Below are positions 5,983-13,929 of a DNA stretch of 22,267 nucleotides, piece by piece; within the stretch, counting starts at the first letter, position 1, and each line of letters begins with the position of its first letter. The translations under genes were made by a program, and so were the position numbers. The DNA lies in contig JAQUZL010000016.1 of the NCBI GenBank assembly GCA_028691385.1, forward strand, positions 1 to 22,267, in the 5' to 3' direction. The DNA comes from Oscillospiraceae bacterium. Lineage in GTDB: Bacteria > Bacillota > Clostridia > Oscillospirales > Oscillospiraceae. A model generated the notes under the pieces. The model was not told where the DNA came from. It was given only the letters and a program-made list of their open reading frames with translations, and ran no database searches.

Positions 5983-7152
5983 TCATTTTAGACTCTGGCA
6001 GAATGCTTCGATCCGAGACAGCGCTGTCCCGAGATCCTTCATCGAAACGGCGTAGCACACGCGAACAAAGCCCTCACCGCCCGGGCCGAACGCAGTGCCG
6101 GGAATCACCGCTACATGCTGTTCACGCAGCAAACGCTCCGCAAAGTCCTCGCTGCTCAGACCGGTTGAATCAATGCACGGGAACATATAAAATGCGCCGC
6201 GCGGCTCAAAACAGGAAAAACCAAGCTTACGGAATCCGTCAAGCAAATACCGGCGTCTGCCGTCATACTCATCCCGCATCGCAGCAATATCGCTGTCACC
6301 ATGATCCATCGCCTCAATGGCCGCATACTGGCTTGTCGTTGGCGCGGACATAATGCCAAACTGATGCAGCTTTGTCATTTGCTCCACCAGCGGGTGCGGC
6401 CCGGCAATATAGCCCAAACGCCAGCCGGTCATGGAATAAGCTTTGGAAAAGCCGTTGATCACGACGGTGCGGTCATAAAGCGCGGGAATATTGGCCGGCG
6501 AAACATGGTGCTGGCCATAAGTAAGCTCTGCATAGATTTCATCGGAAATCACAACGATATTGGTATCCTTCAGAACCGCCGCAAAGGCCTCCAAATCCTC
6601 TTTGCGCAGGATTGCGCCGGTGGGGTTATTCGGGAACGGCAGCAGCAGCGCCTTGGTTTTCGGCGTGATGGCTGCGCGCAGCTCGTCTGCCGTCAGCCGG
6701 AACTCATTTTCCGCCTTTGTCTGCACCAGTACCGGCTTGCCATACTGAATGGCGGTAAGCGGCGCATAGCACACGAACGACGGCGACGGAATGATGACCT
6801 CGTCATCCTCTTCCAAAATGCAGCGGAACGCAAGATCAAGACCCTCGCTGCCACCGACGGTGACAAGAAGCTGAGATTTCGGATCATAGCGGAGGTCAAA
6901 CCGGCGCTGGAGATAGTCTGATATGGCGCGGCGCAGATCGGTAAGACCCGCGTTCGGCGTATATTTGGTAAAGCCCTTGACCAACGAATAAATGCCGGCG
7001 TCACGGATATGCCACGGCGTCTGAAAGTCCGGCTCGCCGATACCAAGAGAAATGACGTCGTCCATTTCCGCTGCAATGTCAAAAAATCTGCGGATGCCCG
7101 ATGGCGGAATCTCTTTAATACGATTGCATAGAACGGCATTATAATCAATCAT
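5983..7152 (-). CDS. Class I/II PLP-dependent aminotransferase
   Basis: A 389-residue fold-type I aminotransferase of the aspartate aminotransferase / PatA group, moving an amino group between an amino acid and a 2-oxo acid in the cytoplasm. Conserved points: VISLGIGEPDFQTP near the N-terminus, VTVGGSEGLDLAF for the phosphate cup, FPNNPTGA (Asn176), VISDEIY (Asp204 binding the pyridine ring), INGFSKAYSMTGWRLGY with the Schiff-base Lys237 and Arg245, and Arg364 (GFVRVCYA) for the substrate carboxylate. The ATG (7152-7150) overlaps the stop of the Lrp-type regulator by four bases (ATGA), so the two are co-translated. That coupling suggests the enzyme acts on an amino acid sensed by the regulator. 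The exact substrate cannot be told from the sequence; aspartate, aromatic or N-acetyl-diaminopimelate activity are all possible in this subgroup. Confidence 0.93.
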   Translation of the reverse strand: MIDYNAVLCNRIKEIPPSGIRRFFDIAAEMDDVISLGIGEPDFQTPWHIRDAGIYSLVKGFTKYTPNAGLTDLRRAISDYLQRRFDLRYDPKSQLLVTVGGSEGLDLAFRCILEEDDEVIIPSPSFVCYAPLTAIQYGKPVLVQTKAENEFRLTADELRAAITPKTKALLLPFPNNPTGAILRKEDLEAFAAVLKDTNIVVISDEIYAELTYGQHHVSPANIPALYDRTVVINGFSKAYSMTGWRLGYIAGPHPLVEQMTKLHQFGIMSAPTTSQYAAIEAMDHGDSDIAAMRDEYDGRRRYLLDGFRKLGFSCFEPRGAFYMFPCIDSTGLSSEDFAERLLREQHVAVIPGTAFGPGGEGFVRVCYAVSMKDLGTALSRIEAFCQSLK

Positions 7153-7625
7153 ACGAAATAGCCTCGTTCCTGCTCTTCCTGTTTTTTGAAAACAAGGTGC
7201 TTTTCCTTATATTTCTTCAGAATAAAGTGCGTTGCGGTGCCGGTCACTTCGTCGATTGTTGCAAGTTTTTCGCTGACAAACAGTGCTACCTCTTTCAATG
7301 TGCGGCCGGAGATGATGACACACATGTCATATTTACCGCTCATGAGATAGCACGATTCCACTTCCTCATACTGATAAATCCGTTCGGCAACCTTATCAAA
7401 ACCGTCGCCGCGCTGCGGCGTGACATTGACCTCAATCAGTGCGGTGATGGACTCGCGATCGGTGCGCTCCCAGTCAATCAGCGCCTGATAGCCAAGGATT
7501 GTGCGGTTGGCCTCATACGCTTCAATCTGCTTACGCACTTCATCTTCGGTCATATTGGTCATGGACGCCATCTGCTCGGTCGACAAGGTGCAGTCGTTCT
7601 CCAATAGTTGCAGTAACTTTTTCAT
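7149..7625 (-). CDS. Lrp/AsnC-family transcriptional regulator
   Basis: A 158-residue amino-acid-responsive regulator. The start MKKLLQLLEND (ATG 7625-7623) is chosen over the upstream in-frame start because GAGGG lies 7 nt before it and it matches the family start. Residues 1-50 form the winged HTH (CTLSTEQMASMTNMTEDEVR), and about 60-145 the RAM ligand-binding/dimer domain (TALIEVNV, then SGKYDMCVIISGRTL, then THFILKKY). The Lrp turn is less typical than in E. coli Lrp, as is common for clostridial members. It forms a two-gene operon with the aminotransferase, overlapping it by four bases, and probably controls its own operon through the palindrome upstream. Confidence 0.92.
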   Translation of the reverse strand: MKKLLQLLENDCTLSTEQMASMTNMTEDEVRKQIEAYEANRTILGYQALIDWERTDRESITALIEVNVTPQRGDGFDKVAERIYQYEEVESCYLMSGKYDMCVIISGRTLKEVALFVSEKLATIDEVTGTATHFILKKYKEKHLVFKKQEEQERGYFV

Positions 7626-7659
7626 TCTTTCACCCTCTATGGCTTCAAAAATTTCTTTT

Positions 7660-7690
7660 ATTATACAATAAAACAACCAAAAGGTATACC
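7660..7690 (-). promoter_or_regulatory. Putative promoter and GGTATACC palindrome of the Lrp operon
   Basis: On the minus strand TATAAT (7665-7660) is a good -10. The -35 position 17 nt upstream (7688-7683) is poor (TATACC) and lies inside the 8-bp palindrome GGTATACC (7683-7690). A weak -35 under a palindrome fits a promoter controlled by the adjacent regulator, but this is inference. Confidence 0.45.
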
Positions 7691-7717
7691 ATTATTTTTG
7701 CGAATCAGCAAAGCGGA

Positions 7718-7751
7718 GCGCCCCATCTCAAGCGGTCTTGAAATGGGGCGC
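7718..7751 (-). terminator. Terminator downstream of upp
   Basis: The arms GCGCCCCATCTCAAG (7718-7732) and CTTGAAATGGGGCGC (7737-7751) have one mismatch on the plus strand that becomes a G-U pair in the minus-strand transcript, so the hairpin is made for the upp direction. The T tail is weak. Confidence 0.7.
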
Positions 7752-7766
7752 AATGCGGCGCGTATG

Positions 7767-8396
7767 TTACTTGGTGCCGAAGATACGGTCACCCGCATCG
7801 CCAAGTCCCGGGCAGATATAGGCGTCCTTGTTCAGCTCACGATCGAGATGTCCCACATAAATCTGGACGTCTGGATGTGCCGCTGCAAGGCGCTTCAGGC
7901 CTTCCGGCGCGGCGATAATGCACATAAACTTGATGTTCTTTCCACCATATTCCTTAATGCGGCAGATGGCGTCCACAGCGGAGCCGCCGGTGGCCAGCAT
8001 CGGATCGCAGACAACAATGGTTCTCTCTTCGATGGGATGCGGCAGTTTGCAGTAGTATTCCATCGGTTCATGCGTTTCCTCGTTGCGGTACATGCCGATA
8101 TGGCCGACCTTTGCGCTCGGCACAAGCGCCAAAATACCGGGAACCATGCCAAGACCGGCACGCAGGATTGGAACAATTGCCATCTTTCTGCCTGCAATCA
8201 TGGGCGTCATGCACGTTTCAATCGGCGTGTCCACCTCGACATCCTCCAAAGGCAGGTCGCTCAGCGCCTCAAAGCCTTCCAGCATGGCGATTTCTTCCAC
8301 CAGTTTGCGGAATTCATTGGTACCGGTGTCCTTTTTGCGGAGCAGTGAAATTTTATGCTGAATCAGCGGATGCGTAAATACCGTAACATTTTCCAT
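7767..8396 (-). CDS. upp: Uracil phosphoribosyltransferase
   Basis: This enzyme makes UMP from uracil and PRPP (pyrimidine salvage, cytoplasm). Its 209 residues are the normal length. ENVTVFTHPLIQHKISLLR is the typical start; IVPILRAGLGM and the PRPP loop VVCDPMLATGGSAVDA (about residues 128-142) follow, then the uracil-binding end YICPGLGDAGDRIFGTK. The ATG at 8396-8394 has AAGGGA upstream; a longer in-frame opening to 8546 only overlaps the permease gene. It lies 19 nt after the uracil permease, so transport and salvage are one operon. Confidence 0.97.
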   Translation of the reverse strand: MENVTVFTHPLIQHKISLLRKKDTGTNEFRKLVEEIAMLEGFEALSDLPLEDVEVDTPIETCMTPMIAGRKMAIVPILRAGLGMVPGILALVPSAKVGHIGMYRNEETHEPMEYYCKLPHPIEERTIVVCDPMLATGGSAVDAICRIKEYGGKNIKFMCIIAAPEGLKRLAAAHPDVQIYVGHLDRELNKDAYICPGLGDAGDRIFGTK

Positions 8397-8415
8397 AATT
8401 AAATCCCTTCTGCTG

Positions 8416-9828
8416 TTAATTCTCTTCTGTTTTATTGGACGGGTTAAACGACACGCCGCGGTTGATGTCACCGCTGGGGTTTTTGCCAAACTCATACTCG
8501 TTGCCCGGCAGAATGATATTGAGAAGAATGCCGGCCAGTGCTGCAATGGCGAGTGCGGTCAGTGTGATGGATGTACTGCCGATGTGAAAGGTCAAGCCGC
8601 TGGAGAAGCCAAGGCCGCTAACCAGAATGACGGCCGCAATGATGAGGTTTCTGGATTTGGTCAAATCGACCTTGTTTTCCACAACATTGCGCACGCCGAT
8701 TGCAGAAATCATGCCGTAGAGCATAAAGCTGACGCCGCCGATGATGGCAGAGGGCATGGTGCTGATGATTGCGGAAAACTTCGGAATAAAGCTCAAGACG
8801 ATAGCAAAAACTGCGGCAATCCGAATTACGCGCGGATCGTGGACGCGGCTCAGTTCCAAAACGCCGGTATTTTCGCCGTAAGTCGTGTTAGCAGGGCCGC
8901 CAACGATGCCGGCAAACGCCGTTGCAAGGCCATCGCCGATCAGCGTGCGGTGCAGGCCGGGATCGGCCAGGAAGTTCTCGCCCACGGTTGCGGAAATGGC
9001 AGACATATCGCCAATGTGCTCCATCATGGTGGCAATGGCAATCGGCGCCATCACAAAGATGGCCGTTATGTCGAATTTGCACAGCTGAAAGCCCGGCAGG
9101 CCAACCCAGTTGGAAGCCGCCACTGTGCCAAAGGAGATGATTGCGCTGCCGTCTGCGTTGGTCATTCCGCAGGCGTTCATAATGATTGCGGCAATGTAGG
9201 AGATCACAACGCCCATTAAAATCGGGATAATGCGGAACATACCCTTGCCCCAGATATTAAAGATGATAATGGTGGCCAGCGCGATGATTGCCAAAAGCCA
9301 GTTTGCCGATGCGTTGGAAATTGCGCTTCCTGCAAGGCCAAGGCCGATACAGATGATGATCGGGCCGGTCACAACCGGCGGCAGAAAGTGCATCACGCGC
9401 TTAACGCCGACAATTTTAATAATCAGCGCCAGAATGAGATACATAAGGCCTGCAATCACGATGCCGCCGCAGGCATAGGCAGCTTTGTCATTGGCAGACA
9501 TTGCAGCGTAAATGCCGGTGTTCATGTTGGCGATGGTATAAAAGCCGCCAAGGAACGCAAACGACGAACCGAGAAAAGCAGGCACTTTCATTTTTGAACA
9601 TACATGGAACAACAGCGTTCCGATACCGGCGCAAAACAGTGTAATGGAAACCGTCAGGCCGCGGGTCAACGATTCCCCACAGGCTGCTGTAAAATAGCCG
9701 CCGACGAGAATCGGCACCAGGATTGTTGCGCCAAACATTGCGAACATATGCTGCAGTCCCAGCAGCAGCATTTTGGGCACGCCCAGCGATCTGGCATCAC
9801 GAATGGTGCCTTCTTTCTTCTTATCCAT
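8416..9828 (-). CDS. uraA: Uracil permease (NCS2 family)
   Basis: A 470-residue inner-membrane uracil:proton symporter of the nucleobase-ascorbate transporter family. The first helix region LGLQHMFAMFGATILVP is the family hallmark. MEHIGDM carries the Glu that binds the base, and GGPANTTYGENTGVL the second Glu and the NCS2 signature in the TM10 half-helix. About 14 hydrophobic segments follow one another. The start MDKKKEG (9828-9826) is set by GGAGGAG four bases upstream; an in-frame extension to 9930 would run through the promoter. The linked upp gene supports uracil rather than xanthine as substrate. The hydrophilic tail after LPGNEYEFGKNP is somewhat long. Confidence 0.95.
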   Translation of the reverse strand: MDKKKEGTIRDARSLGVPKMLLLGLQHMFAMFGATILVPILVGGYFTAACGESLTRGLTVSITLFCAGIGTLLFHVCSKMKVPAFLGSSFAFLGGFYTIANMNTGIYAAMSANDKAAYACGGIVIAGLMYLILALIIKIVGVKRVMHFLPPVVTGPIIICIGLGLAGSAISNASANWLLAIIALATIIIFNIWGKGMFRIIPILMGVVISYIAAIIMNACGMTNADGSAIISFGTVAASNWVGLPGFQLCKFDITAIFVMAPIAIATMMEHIGDMSAISATVGENFLADPGLHRTLIGDGLATAFAGIVGGPANTTYGENTGVLELSRVHDPRVIRIAAVFAIVLSFIPKFSAIISTMPSAIIGGVSFMLYGMISAIGVRNVVENKVDLTKSRNLIIAAVILVSGLGFSSGLTFHIGSTSITLTALAIAALAGILLNIILPGNEYEFGKNPSGDINRGVSFNPSNKTEEN

Positions 9829-9875
9829 AGTTCTCCTCCATCTTTTTCCTGCCATAGGCAGAATTCTCTTTCCAT

Positions 9876-9904
9876 AGTATAGGGAAAAAGAGGCCGAAGT
9901 ACAA
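9876..9904 (-). promoter_or_regulatory. Promoter of uraA-upp
   Basis: On the minus strand TTGTAC (9904-9899), a 17-nt spacer and TATACT (9881-9876). The leader is only about 40 nt and holds one small stem (CTGCC-TAT-GGCAG). There is no attenuator of the PyrR type. Confidence 0.75.
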
Positions 9905-9954
9905 GCACGATTCCCCCAAAAATTACACAAAATTCTAAAAAATTTTCTGTATCT

Positions 9955-10614
9955 TTAAGCTTGAAAGTTTCCCAGGCGGCATCCAATTTCGTGCAGCTGC
10001 CGTGATTGCTGCGCGGTGAGATACTGCGGCGTGCCGATTTTCTGGGCTTCCAGCGTGATTTTTGCGCACTGTTCCAGCGTCTGCGTCCGGGAAAAGGCTT
10101 CTTGCAGCGTACGCCCCCAGACCGCCGCACCGTGATTTGCCAGCAATACCGCGTTGTTTTCTTTGGCAAACGGCAAAATGCTGTCCGCAAGCGCCTGCGA
10201 GCCGGGGTCAGCGTAGGGCGCAATGCACACCTTGCCCAGCTGCATCACAACCGGCGGCAGCAGTGGCTTGTCCATGGCAATACCGGTGCATGCAAGCGCT
10301 GTCGCAGCGACAGAATGCACATGGATCACCGCCTTTGCCAGCGGATTCACGCGGTAAACCGCAAGGTGCAGCTTCAGCTCGCTCGATGGTGACGCGCTGC
10401 CTGCCAGTACCGCCCCGCACAGATCTGTTTTCACCAAATCCGCTTCGCGCAGCTGCCCCTTGGCAGAGCCGGAAGCGGTCGTCCAGAGCGCGTTCTCCCC
10501 TACCAGGTAGCTGAAATTTCCGTCGGTGCCGACGTTCAGTCCGGACGTATACAGCGCAGCGCCAATGGCAATCAGTGCCTGCTTTGCCTGCTGGTCGCTT
10601 AGATAGGAATTCAC
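9955..10614 (-). CDS. Class II aldolase (FucA/DrdA-like) beside mtnA
   Basis: A 219-residue zinc aldolase of the fuculose-phosphate aldolase family. GTDGNFSY and TTASGSAKGQL are the phosphate-binding loops. Glu79 (SPSSELKLH) is the catalytic acid/base, and His98, His100 (VIHVHSVAA) and His161 (LANHGAAVWG) are the zinc ligands. The spacings 19, 2 and 61 are identical to E. coli FucA (Glu73, His92, His94, His155). The GTG start (10614-10612) overlaps the mtnA stop by four bases (GTGA), so the two are co-translated. With MtnA, the expected job is splitting 5-deoxyribulose 1-phosphate (or 5-methylthioribulose 1-phosphate) to DHAP and acetaldehyde (or methylthioacetaldehyde), the 'DHAP shunt'. MtnB dehydratase belongs to the same superfamily and is the alternative; the FucA-like spacing and absence of mtnC/mtnD genes favour aldolase. 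Confidence 0.85.
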   Translation of the reverse strand: MNSYLSDQQAKQALIAIGAALYTSGLNVGTDGNFSYLVGENALWTTASGSAKGQLREADLVKTDLCGAVLAGSASPSSELKLHLAVYRVNPLAKAVIHVHSVAATALACTGIAMDKPLLPPVVMQLGKVCIAPYADPGSQALADSILPFAKENNAVLLANHGAAVWGRTLQEAFSRTQTLEQCAKITLEAQKIGTPQYLTAQQSRQLHEIGCRLGNFQA

Positions 10615-11693
10615 TGCCGTGCACGCCCCTTTTTCAAAATTATTTCCTGCAGCGACTGCGAATAGGGCGGCCGCGCAATTCCAAATTCCGTCACGATTGC
10701 GGTGATGAGCGCCGCGTCCGTCACGTCAAAGGCGGGATTCATTGCGTGAATCCCGGCCGGCGCCATGCGCGCGGCATACCACATTTCGCAAATCTCATCC
10801 GGGCTGCGCTGCTCAATGGGAATCTCATCACCGGTGGGCGTTTGCAGATCAACGGTGGATGACGGCGCAACCACATAAAACGGGATGCCATAATGCTTCG
10901 CGAGGACAGCTACGCCCAGGGTGCCGATTTTGTTGGCGGTATCACCGTTTGCTGCCACGCGGTCACAGCCAACGAAAACCGCCTGTATTTTACCGCTTTT
11001 CATCAGACTTGCCGCCATATTGTCGCACAGCAGCGTGGTGTCGATGCCTGCGCTGCTCAGTTCGAACGCGGTCAGCCGCGCCCCCTGCAGCAGGGGTCTT
11101 GTTTCATCGCAGTACACGTGGAAGCCATAGCCCTTTTCCGCGCCGAGATACATCGGCGCTGTGGCGGTGCCATAGCGCGCGGTGGCAAGCTGCCCCGCGT
11201 TGCAGTGCGTGAGCAGTCCCCAACCCGGCTTCACCAGTGTCAGTCCGTTTTCGCCAAGCTGACGGCAAACCCGAATATCCTCCTGCAAAATTTCCGCCGC
11301 TTCGTCATGCATCGCGGTAACCGCTGCGGCAGTGCCTGCCGATATGGCGCGCTGCGCGGCTTGTTCCATGCGGTGCAGCGCCCATCCCAGATTCACGGCA
11401 GTCGGCCTTGCGCTGGAAAGATAACCCTTTGCCTGCTGCAACGCGTCCAAAAACGCCTGCACCGGCAGCTGCCGCAGGGGCAGCGCCGCAAGATACAGAC
11501 CAAATGCGGCGGTGATGCCGATGGCCGGCGCACCGCGAACGCGCAGCGTTTGAATTGCTTCCCAAATTTCCGGCTGGCTTTGCAGCGTGATCAGGCGAAT
11601 CTCATTTGGCAGCAAGGTTTGGTCAATGATGCGAATTGCCTGCTTTTCTTCATCAAAGGCAACGGTGTCATAATCCAAAACGTTCTCGTTCAT
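10611..11693 (-). CDS. mtnA: 5-methylthioribose-1-phosphate / 5-deoxyribose-1-phosphate isomerase
   Basis: MtnA turns the aldose 1-phosphate into the ketose 1-phosphate in S-adenosylmethionine by-product salvage. The 360 residues show RVRGAPAIGI (51-60), the catalytic Cys164 in LTHCNAGQLAT, Asp244 in VGCDRVAANGDTANKIGT, and IPIEQR near the C-terminus, equivalent to B. subtilis Cys160 and Asp240. The start MNENVLDYD (11693-11691) is preferred, with GGGGGA a few bases upstream; the in-frame extension MRILALCAMGECD is read from the upstream repeat and is not plausible. The gene is followed with overlap by the class II aldolase. No kinase (mtnK) or nucleosidase (mtnN) is in the window, so the substrate must come from elsewhere, for example phosphorolysis of 5'-deoxyadenosine or methylthioadenosine. 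Confidence 0.9.
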   Translation of the reverse strand: MNENVLDYDTVAFDEEKQAIRIIDQTLLPNEIRLITLQSQPEIWEAIQTLRVRGAPAIGITAAFGLYLAALPLRQLPVQAFLDALQQAKGYLSSARPTAVNLGWALHRMEQAAQRAISAGTAAAVTAMHDEAAEILQEDIRVCRQLGENGLTLVKPGWGLLTHCNAGQLATARYGTATAPMYLGAEKGYGFHVYCDETRPLLQGARLTAFELSSAGIDTTLLCDNMAASLMKSGKIQAVFVGCDRVAANGDTANKIGTLGVAVLAKHYGIPFYVVAPSSTVDLQTPTGDEIPIEQRSPDEICEMWYAARMAPAGIHAMNPAFDVTDAALITAIVTEFGIARPPYSQSLQEIILKKGRARQ

Positions 11694-11714
11694 ATCGCAT
11701 TCCCCCATCGCGCA

Positions 11715-12014
11715 GAGCGCCAAAATGCGCATATAATATAACGACTTTTTTGTTATTATAGCATGATTTCATCATGCTATAATACGGCCATCTGCCGCTT
11801 CCAGCGGCAAGGCCTTGAAATATCTTAAGCGCTTTGGCGCGGAGCGCCAAAATGCGCATATAATAGCCGCTTTGCGGCTATTATAGCATGATTTCATCAT
11901 GCTATAATACGGCCATCTGCCGCTTCCAGCGGCAGGGCCTTGAAATAGTTTAAACGCTTTGGCGCAGAGCGCCAAAATGCGCATATAATAGCCGCGACGC
12001 GGCTATTATAGCAT
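11715..12014. repeat. Tandem ~126-bp units, each a chain of four hairpins
   Basis: There are two full units (11715-11841 and 11842-11966) and a partial third (11967-12014). Each unit holds, in order: (a) TATAATA-arm-loop-arm-TATTATA, (b) TTATAGCATGAT-TTC-ATCATGCTATAA, (c) TGCCGC-TTCCA-GCGGCA, (d) TTTGGCGC-3 nt-GCGCCAAA bridging to the next unit. Hairpin (a) differs between copies, with the arms changing together: GCCGC-TTT-GCGGC in the second, GCCGC-GAC-GCGGC in the third, and an AT-rich version (ATAACGA...TTTGTTAT) in the first. This shows selection on, or a mechanism keeping, the fold. The array lies between the ABC operon terminator and the mtnA start, so it may be in the mtnA leader. Minus-strand readings starting MRILAL are by-products. 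Confidence 0.9.
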
Positions 12015-12032
12015 ATTCACGCATGAGATGCA

Positions 12033-12061
12033 AAAAGGCCGGGCAGATTGCCCGGCCTTTT
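12033..12061 (-). terminator. Terminator of the ABC transporter operon
   Basis: AAAAGGCCGGGCA (12033-12045) and TGCCCGGCCTTTT (12049-12061) form a perfect 13-bp stem with a 3-nt loop, and a five-base T run follows on the minus strand. It begins 5 nt after the ATPase stop. Confidence 0.93.
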
Positions 12062-12065
12062 CCGA

Positions 12066-12860
12066 TCAGGAAAGCAGCGCGCGATCGCTGGAAAATTCGC
12101 TGCCGCTGGCGCGTTCAAACTGTGCAAGCAGATCCGGCACGGTCAGATTCTTTTTGGCCTCGCCTTCAATGTCCACAACAACCCTGCCGTCGTGGAGCAT
12201 GATGAGCCGGTTGCCATGATGGATGGCGTCGCGCATATTATGCGTAACCATCATGGCGGTGAGGTGATTTTCACCGATAATTTTGTCCGTTGCTGCCAGC
12301 ACTTTTTCAGCGGTTTTGGGGTCAAGGGCGGCGGTGTGCTCGTCGAGCAGCAGCAGTTTCGGCTGCCGCAGCGTCGCCATCAGCAGGGTGATTGCCTGCC
12401 GCTGGCCGCCGGAGAGCAGACCGACCTTTGCCGTCAGGCGATCCTCCAAGCCAAGATTCAGCGTGGCAAGCTTGTCGTGATAAAGCGCTTTTTCCGCCTT
12501 GGTCACGCCCCAGCGCAGCGTTCGGCGCTGCCCACGGCGATAGGCCAGCGCCATGTTTTCCAAAATGCTCATGTTGGCGGCCGTCCCGGTCATCGGGTCC
12601 TGAAACACGCGGCCAAGAAACTGTGCGCGCTGATGCTCCGGCATACCGGACACATCCACGCCGTCAATGAGAATTGCACCGGCGTCCACCGGCCAGACGC
12701 CCGCGATGGCGTTGAGCGTGGTGCTTTTACCTGCGCCGTTGCCGCCGATGACGGTGACAAAATCTCCGTCCTTCAGCGTCAAGCTGACGCCGCACAGCGC
12801 GCGTTTTTCGTTGATTGTTCCGGGATTAAACGTCTTGAAAACATTGCGTACCTCAAGCAT
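12066..12860 (-). CDS. ABC transporter ATP-binding protein (COG1101 type)
   Basis: The 264-residue ATPase drives the importer encoded upstream. The start MLEVRNVFKTFN (ATG 12860-12858) overlaps the permease stop by 8 nt. Walker A is GGNGAGKST (39-47), the Q-loop Gln87 (VFQDPM), the signature LSGGQ (149-153), Walker B LLLLDEHTAALD with Asp173 and Glu174, and the H-loop His207 (MMVTHNM). The phrase FQDPMTGTAANMSILENMAL is typical of the COG1101 / TrpZ-like branch found with COG2984 lipoproteins. The C-terminal tail after the nucleotide domain is short. It is the last gene of the operon and is followed by a strong terminator. Confidence 0.94.
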   Translation of the reverse strand: MLEVRNVFKTFNPGTINEKRALCGVSLTLKDGDFVTVIGGNGAGKSTTLNAIAGVWPVDAGAILIDGVDVSGMPEHQRAQFLGRVFQDPMTGTAANMSILENMALAYRRGQRRTLRWGVTKAEKALYHDKLATLNLGLEDRLTAKVGLLSGGQRQAITLLMATLRQPKLLLLDEHTAALDPKTAEKVLAATDKIIGENHLTAMMVTHNMRDAIHHGNRLIMLHDGRVVVDIEGEAKKNLTVPDLLAQFERASGSEFSSDRALLS

Positions 12861-13836
12861 CCTTTTCACCCTTTCCCGCCGCAGCGCGCAGCTTTGCATT
12901 CTGCTTTGCGATTTTTGCAAAGGAATTCTTCTTTTTACTCTTCAGATATGGCACGGCGAGGAAAATGGCAACGACCACCGCCGTGAACAGCTTCAGATCA
13001 TTGGAATTGAGCTTCATCCAGAGCACCACTACGACGACCGCATAGTAGATGACGCCGCCCAGCACCACAAAGCCCAGACGTACAGCAAAATTGAGCCGCT
13101 TTTTGAACAGCGCTTCCACAATGACCTCGCCGATGATAACAGCGGCAAGTCCAATCACGATAGCGCCGCGACCCATGTTGATGTCGGCAAAGCCCTGATA
13201 TTGTGCCATCAGGCCGCCGGAGAGCGCGACAAGGCCGTTGGAGAGGGCAAGGGCAATGACCTTCATTTTATTAATATTGATGCCCTGTGCCTTGGACATG
13301 GCAAGATTTGCACCCGTTGCGCGAATAGCAGAGCCTTGCTCAGTTCCAAAATACCAGTACATGACGGCAATCACAACCAGCGCAAATCCGGCGCCCACTG
13401 CAATGGCCAGCGGAATATACCGGGAGGACACAATCAGGCTGTATTTATCCACGCTGATTGCTTTGTTTGGCGCCATACCCATAATGTGCAGGTTGATGGA
13501 ATACAGTGCAAACTGGGTCAAAATACCGGCAAGAATCGCGGGAATTCCCAGCAGCGTATGCAGCAGGCCCGTCACAAAGCCGGCCAGAATGCCGCTCAGC
13601 ACCGCAATCAAAATTGCTGCCGGCGCAGGCACGCCTGCCAGAATCAGCATAACGGTCACCGCGCCGCCGGTAGCGAAGGTGCCGTCTACGGACAAATCCG
13701 CAACATCCAAAAGGCGGAATGTAATGTAGACGCCCAGCGCCATGATGCCCCAGATCAGGCCCTGTGCGACGCCGCCGGGAAGGTTTCCCAGCAGCTTTAA
13801 TGGGTTCAGCGAAGTCAGATATGCGACAAAACTCAT
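12853..13836 (-). CDS. ABC transporter permease (branched-chain type, COG4120)
   Basis: A 327-residue membrane subunit of the BPD_transp_2 class. Hydrophobic segments run through most of the protein: ALGVYITFRLL is the first helix, then SVDGTFATGGAVTV, typical of this family, GIPAILAGILTQFALYSINL, ALALSNGLVALSGGLMAQYQ, and IVIGLAAVIIGEVIVEALF, the loop that contacts the ATPase. The C-terminus is long and basic (KSKKKNSFAKIAKQNAKLR), on the cytoplasmic side. The start ATG 13836-13834 has AGGAGG 8 nt upstream. It is the second gene of the operon, separated from the lipoprotein gene by about 140 nt with two hairpins. Relatives include the tryptophan importer TrpXYZ; the substrate here is unknown. 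Confidence 0.93.
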   Translation of the reverse strand: MSFVAYLTSLNPLKLLGNLPGGVAQGLIWGIMALGVYITFRLLDVADLSVDGTFATGGAVTVMLILAGVPAPAAILIAVLSGILAGFVTGLLHTLLGIPAILAGILTQFALYSINLHIMGMAPNKAISVDKYSLIVSSRYIPLAIAVGAGFALVVIAVMYWYFGTEQGSAIRATGANLAMSKAQGININKMKVIALALSNGLVALSGGLMAQYQGFADINMGRGAIVIGLAAVIIGEVIVEALFKKRLNFAVRLGFVVLGGVIYYAVVVVVLWMKLNSNDLKLFTAVVVAIFLAVPYLKSKKKNSFAKIAKQNAKLRAAAGKGEKDA

Positions 13837-13861
13837 GATTTCGTCCTCCTAATTTTTCCGC

Positions 13862-13913
13862 AAAACACAGATGGAACGGTTTTGGGCGGGAAAAGCCTAT
13901 CCATCTGTGTTTT
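13862..13913 (-). terminator. Second intercistronic hairpin, lipoprotein to permease
   Basis: AAAACACAGATGGA (13862-13875) pairs perfectly with TCCATCTGTGTTTT (13900-13913) around a 24-nt loop. In the minus-strand transcript it ends in TTTT and lies 25 nt before the permease start, so it can act as a partial terminator or an RNA-stabilising stem. Confidence 0.55.
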
Positions 13914-13929
13914 CCATATTACGCAGCGA

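Noticed and set aside
11668..11984. Minus-strand repeated frames starting MRILAL
   Set aside because: They are translations of the hairpin repeat, one per unit, without ribosome binding sites.
11715..12014. CRISPR array
   Set aside because: The ~126-bp units are contiguous, without spacers, and no cas gene is near.
12667..13800. Plus-strand frame of 377 codons
   Set aside because: Antisense of the ABC ATPase and permease; His/Gln/Asn-rich shadow.
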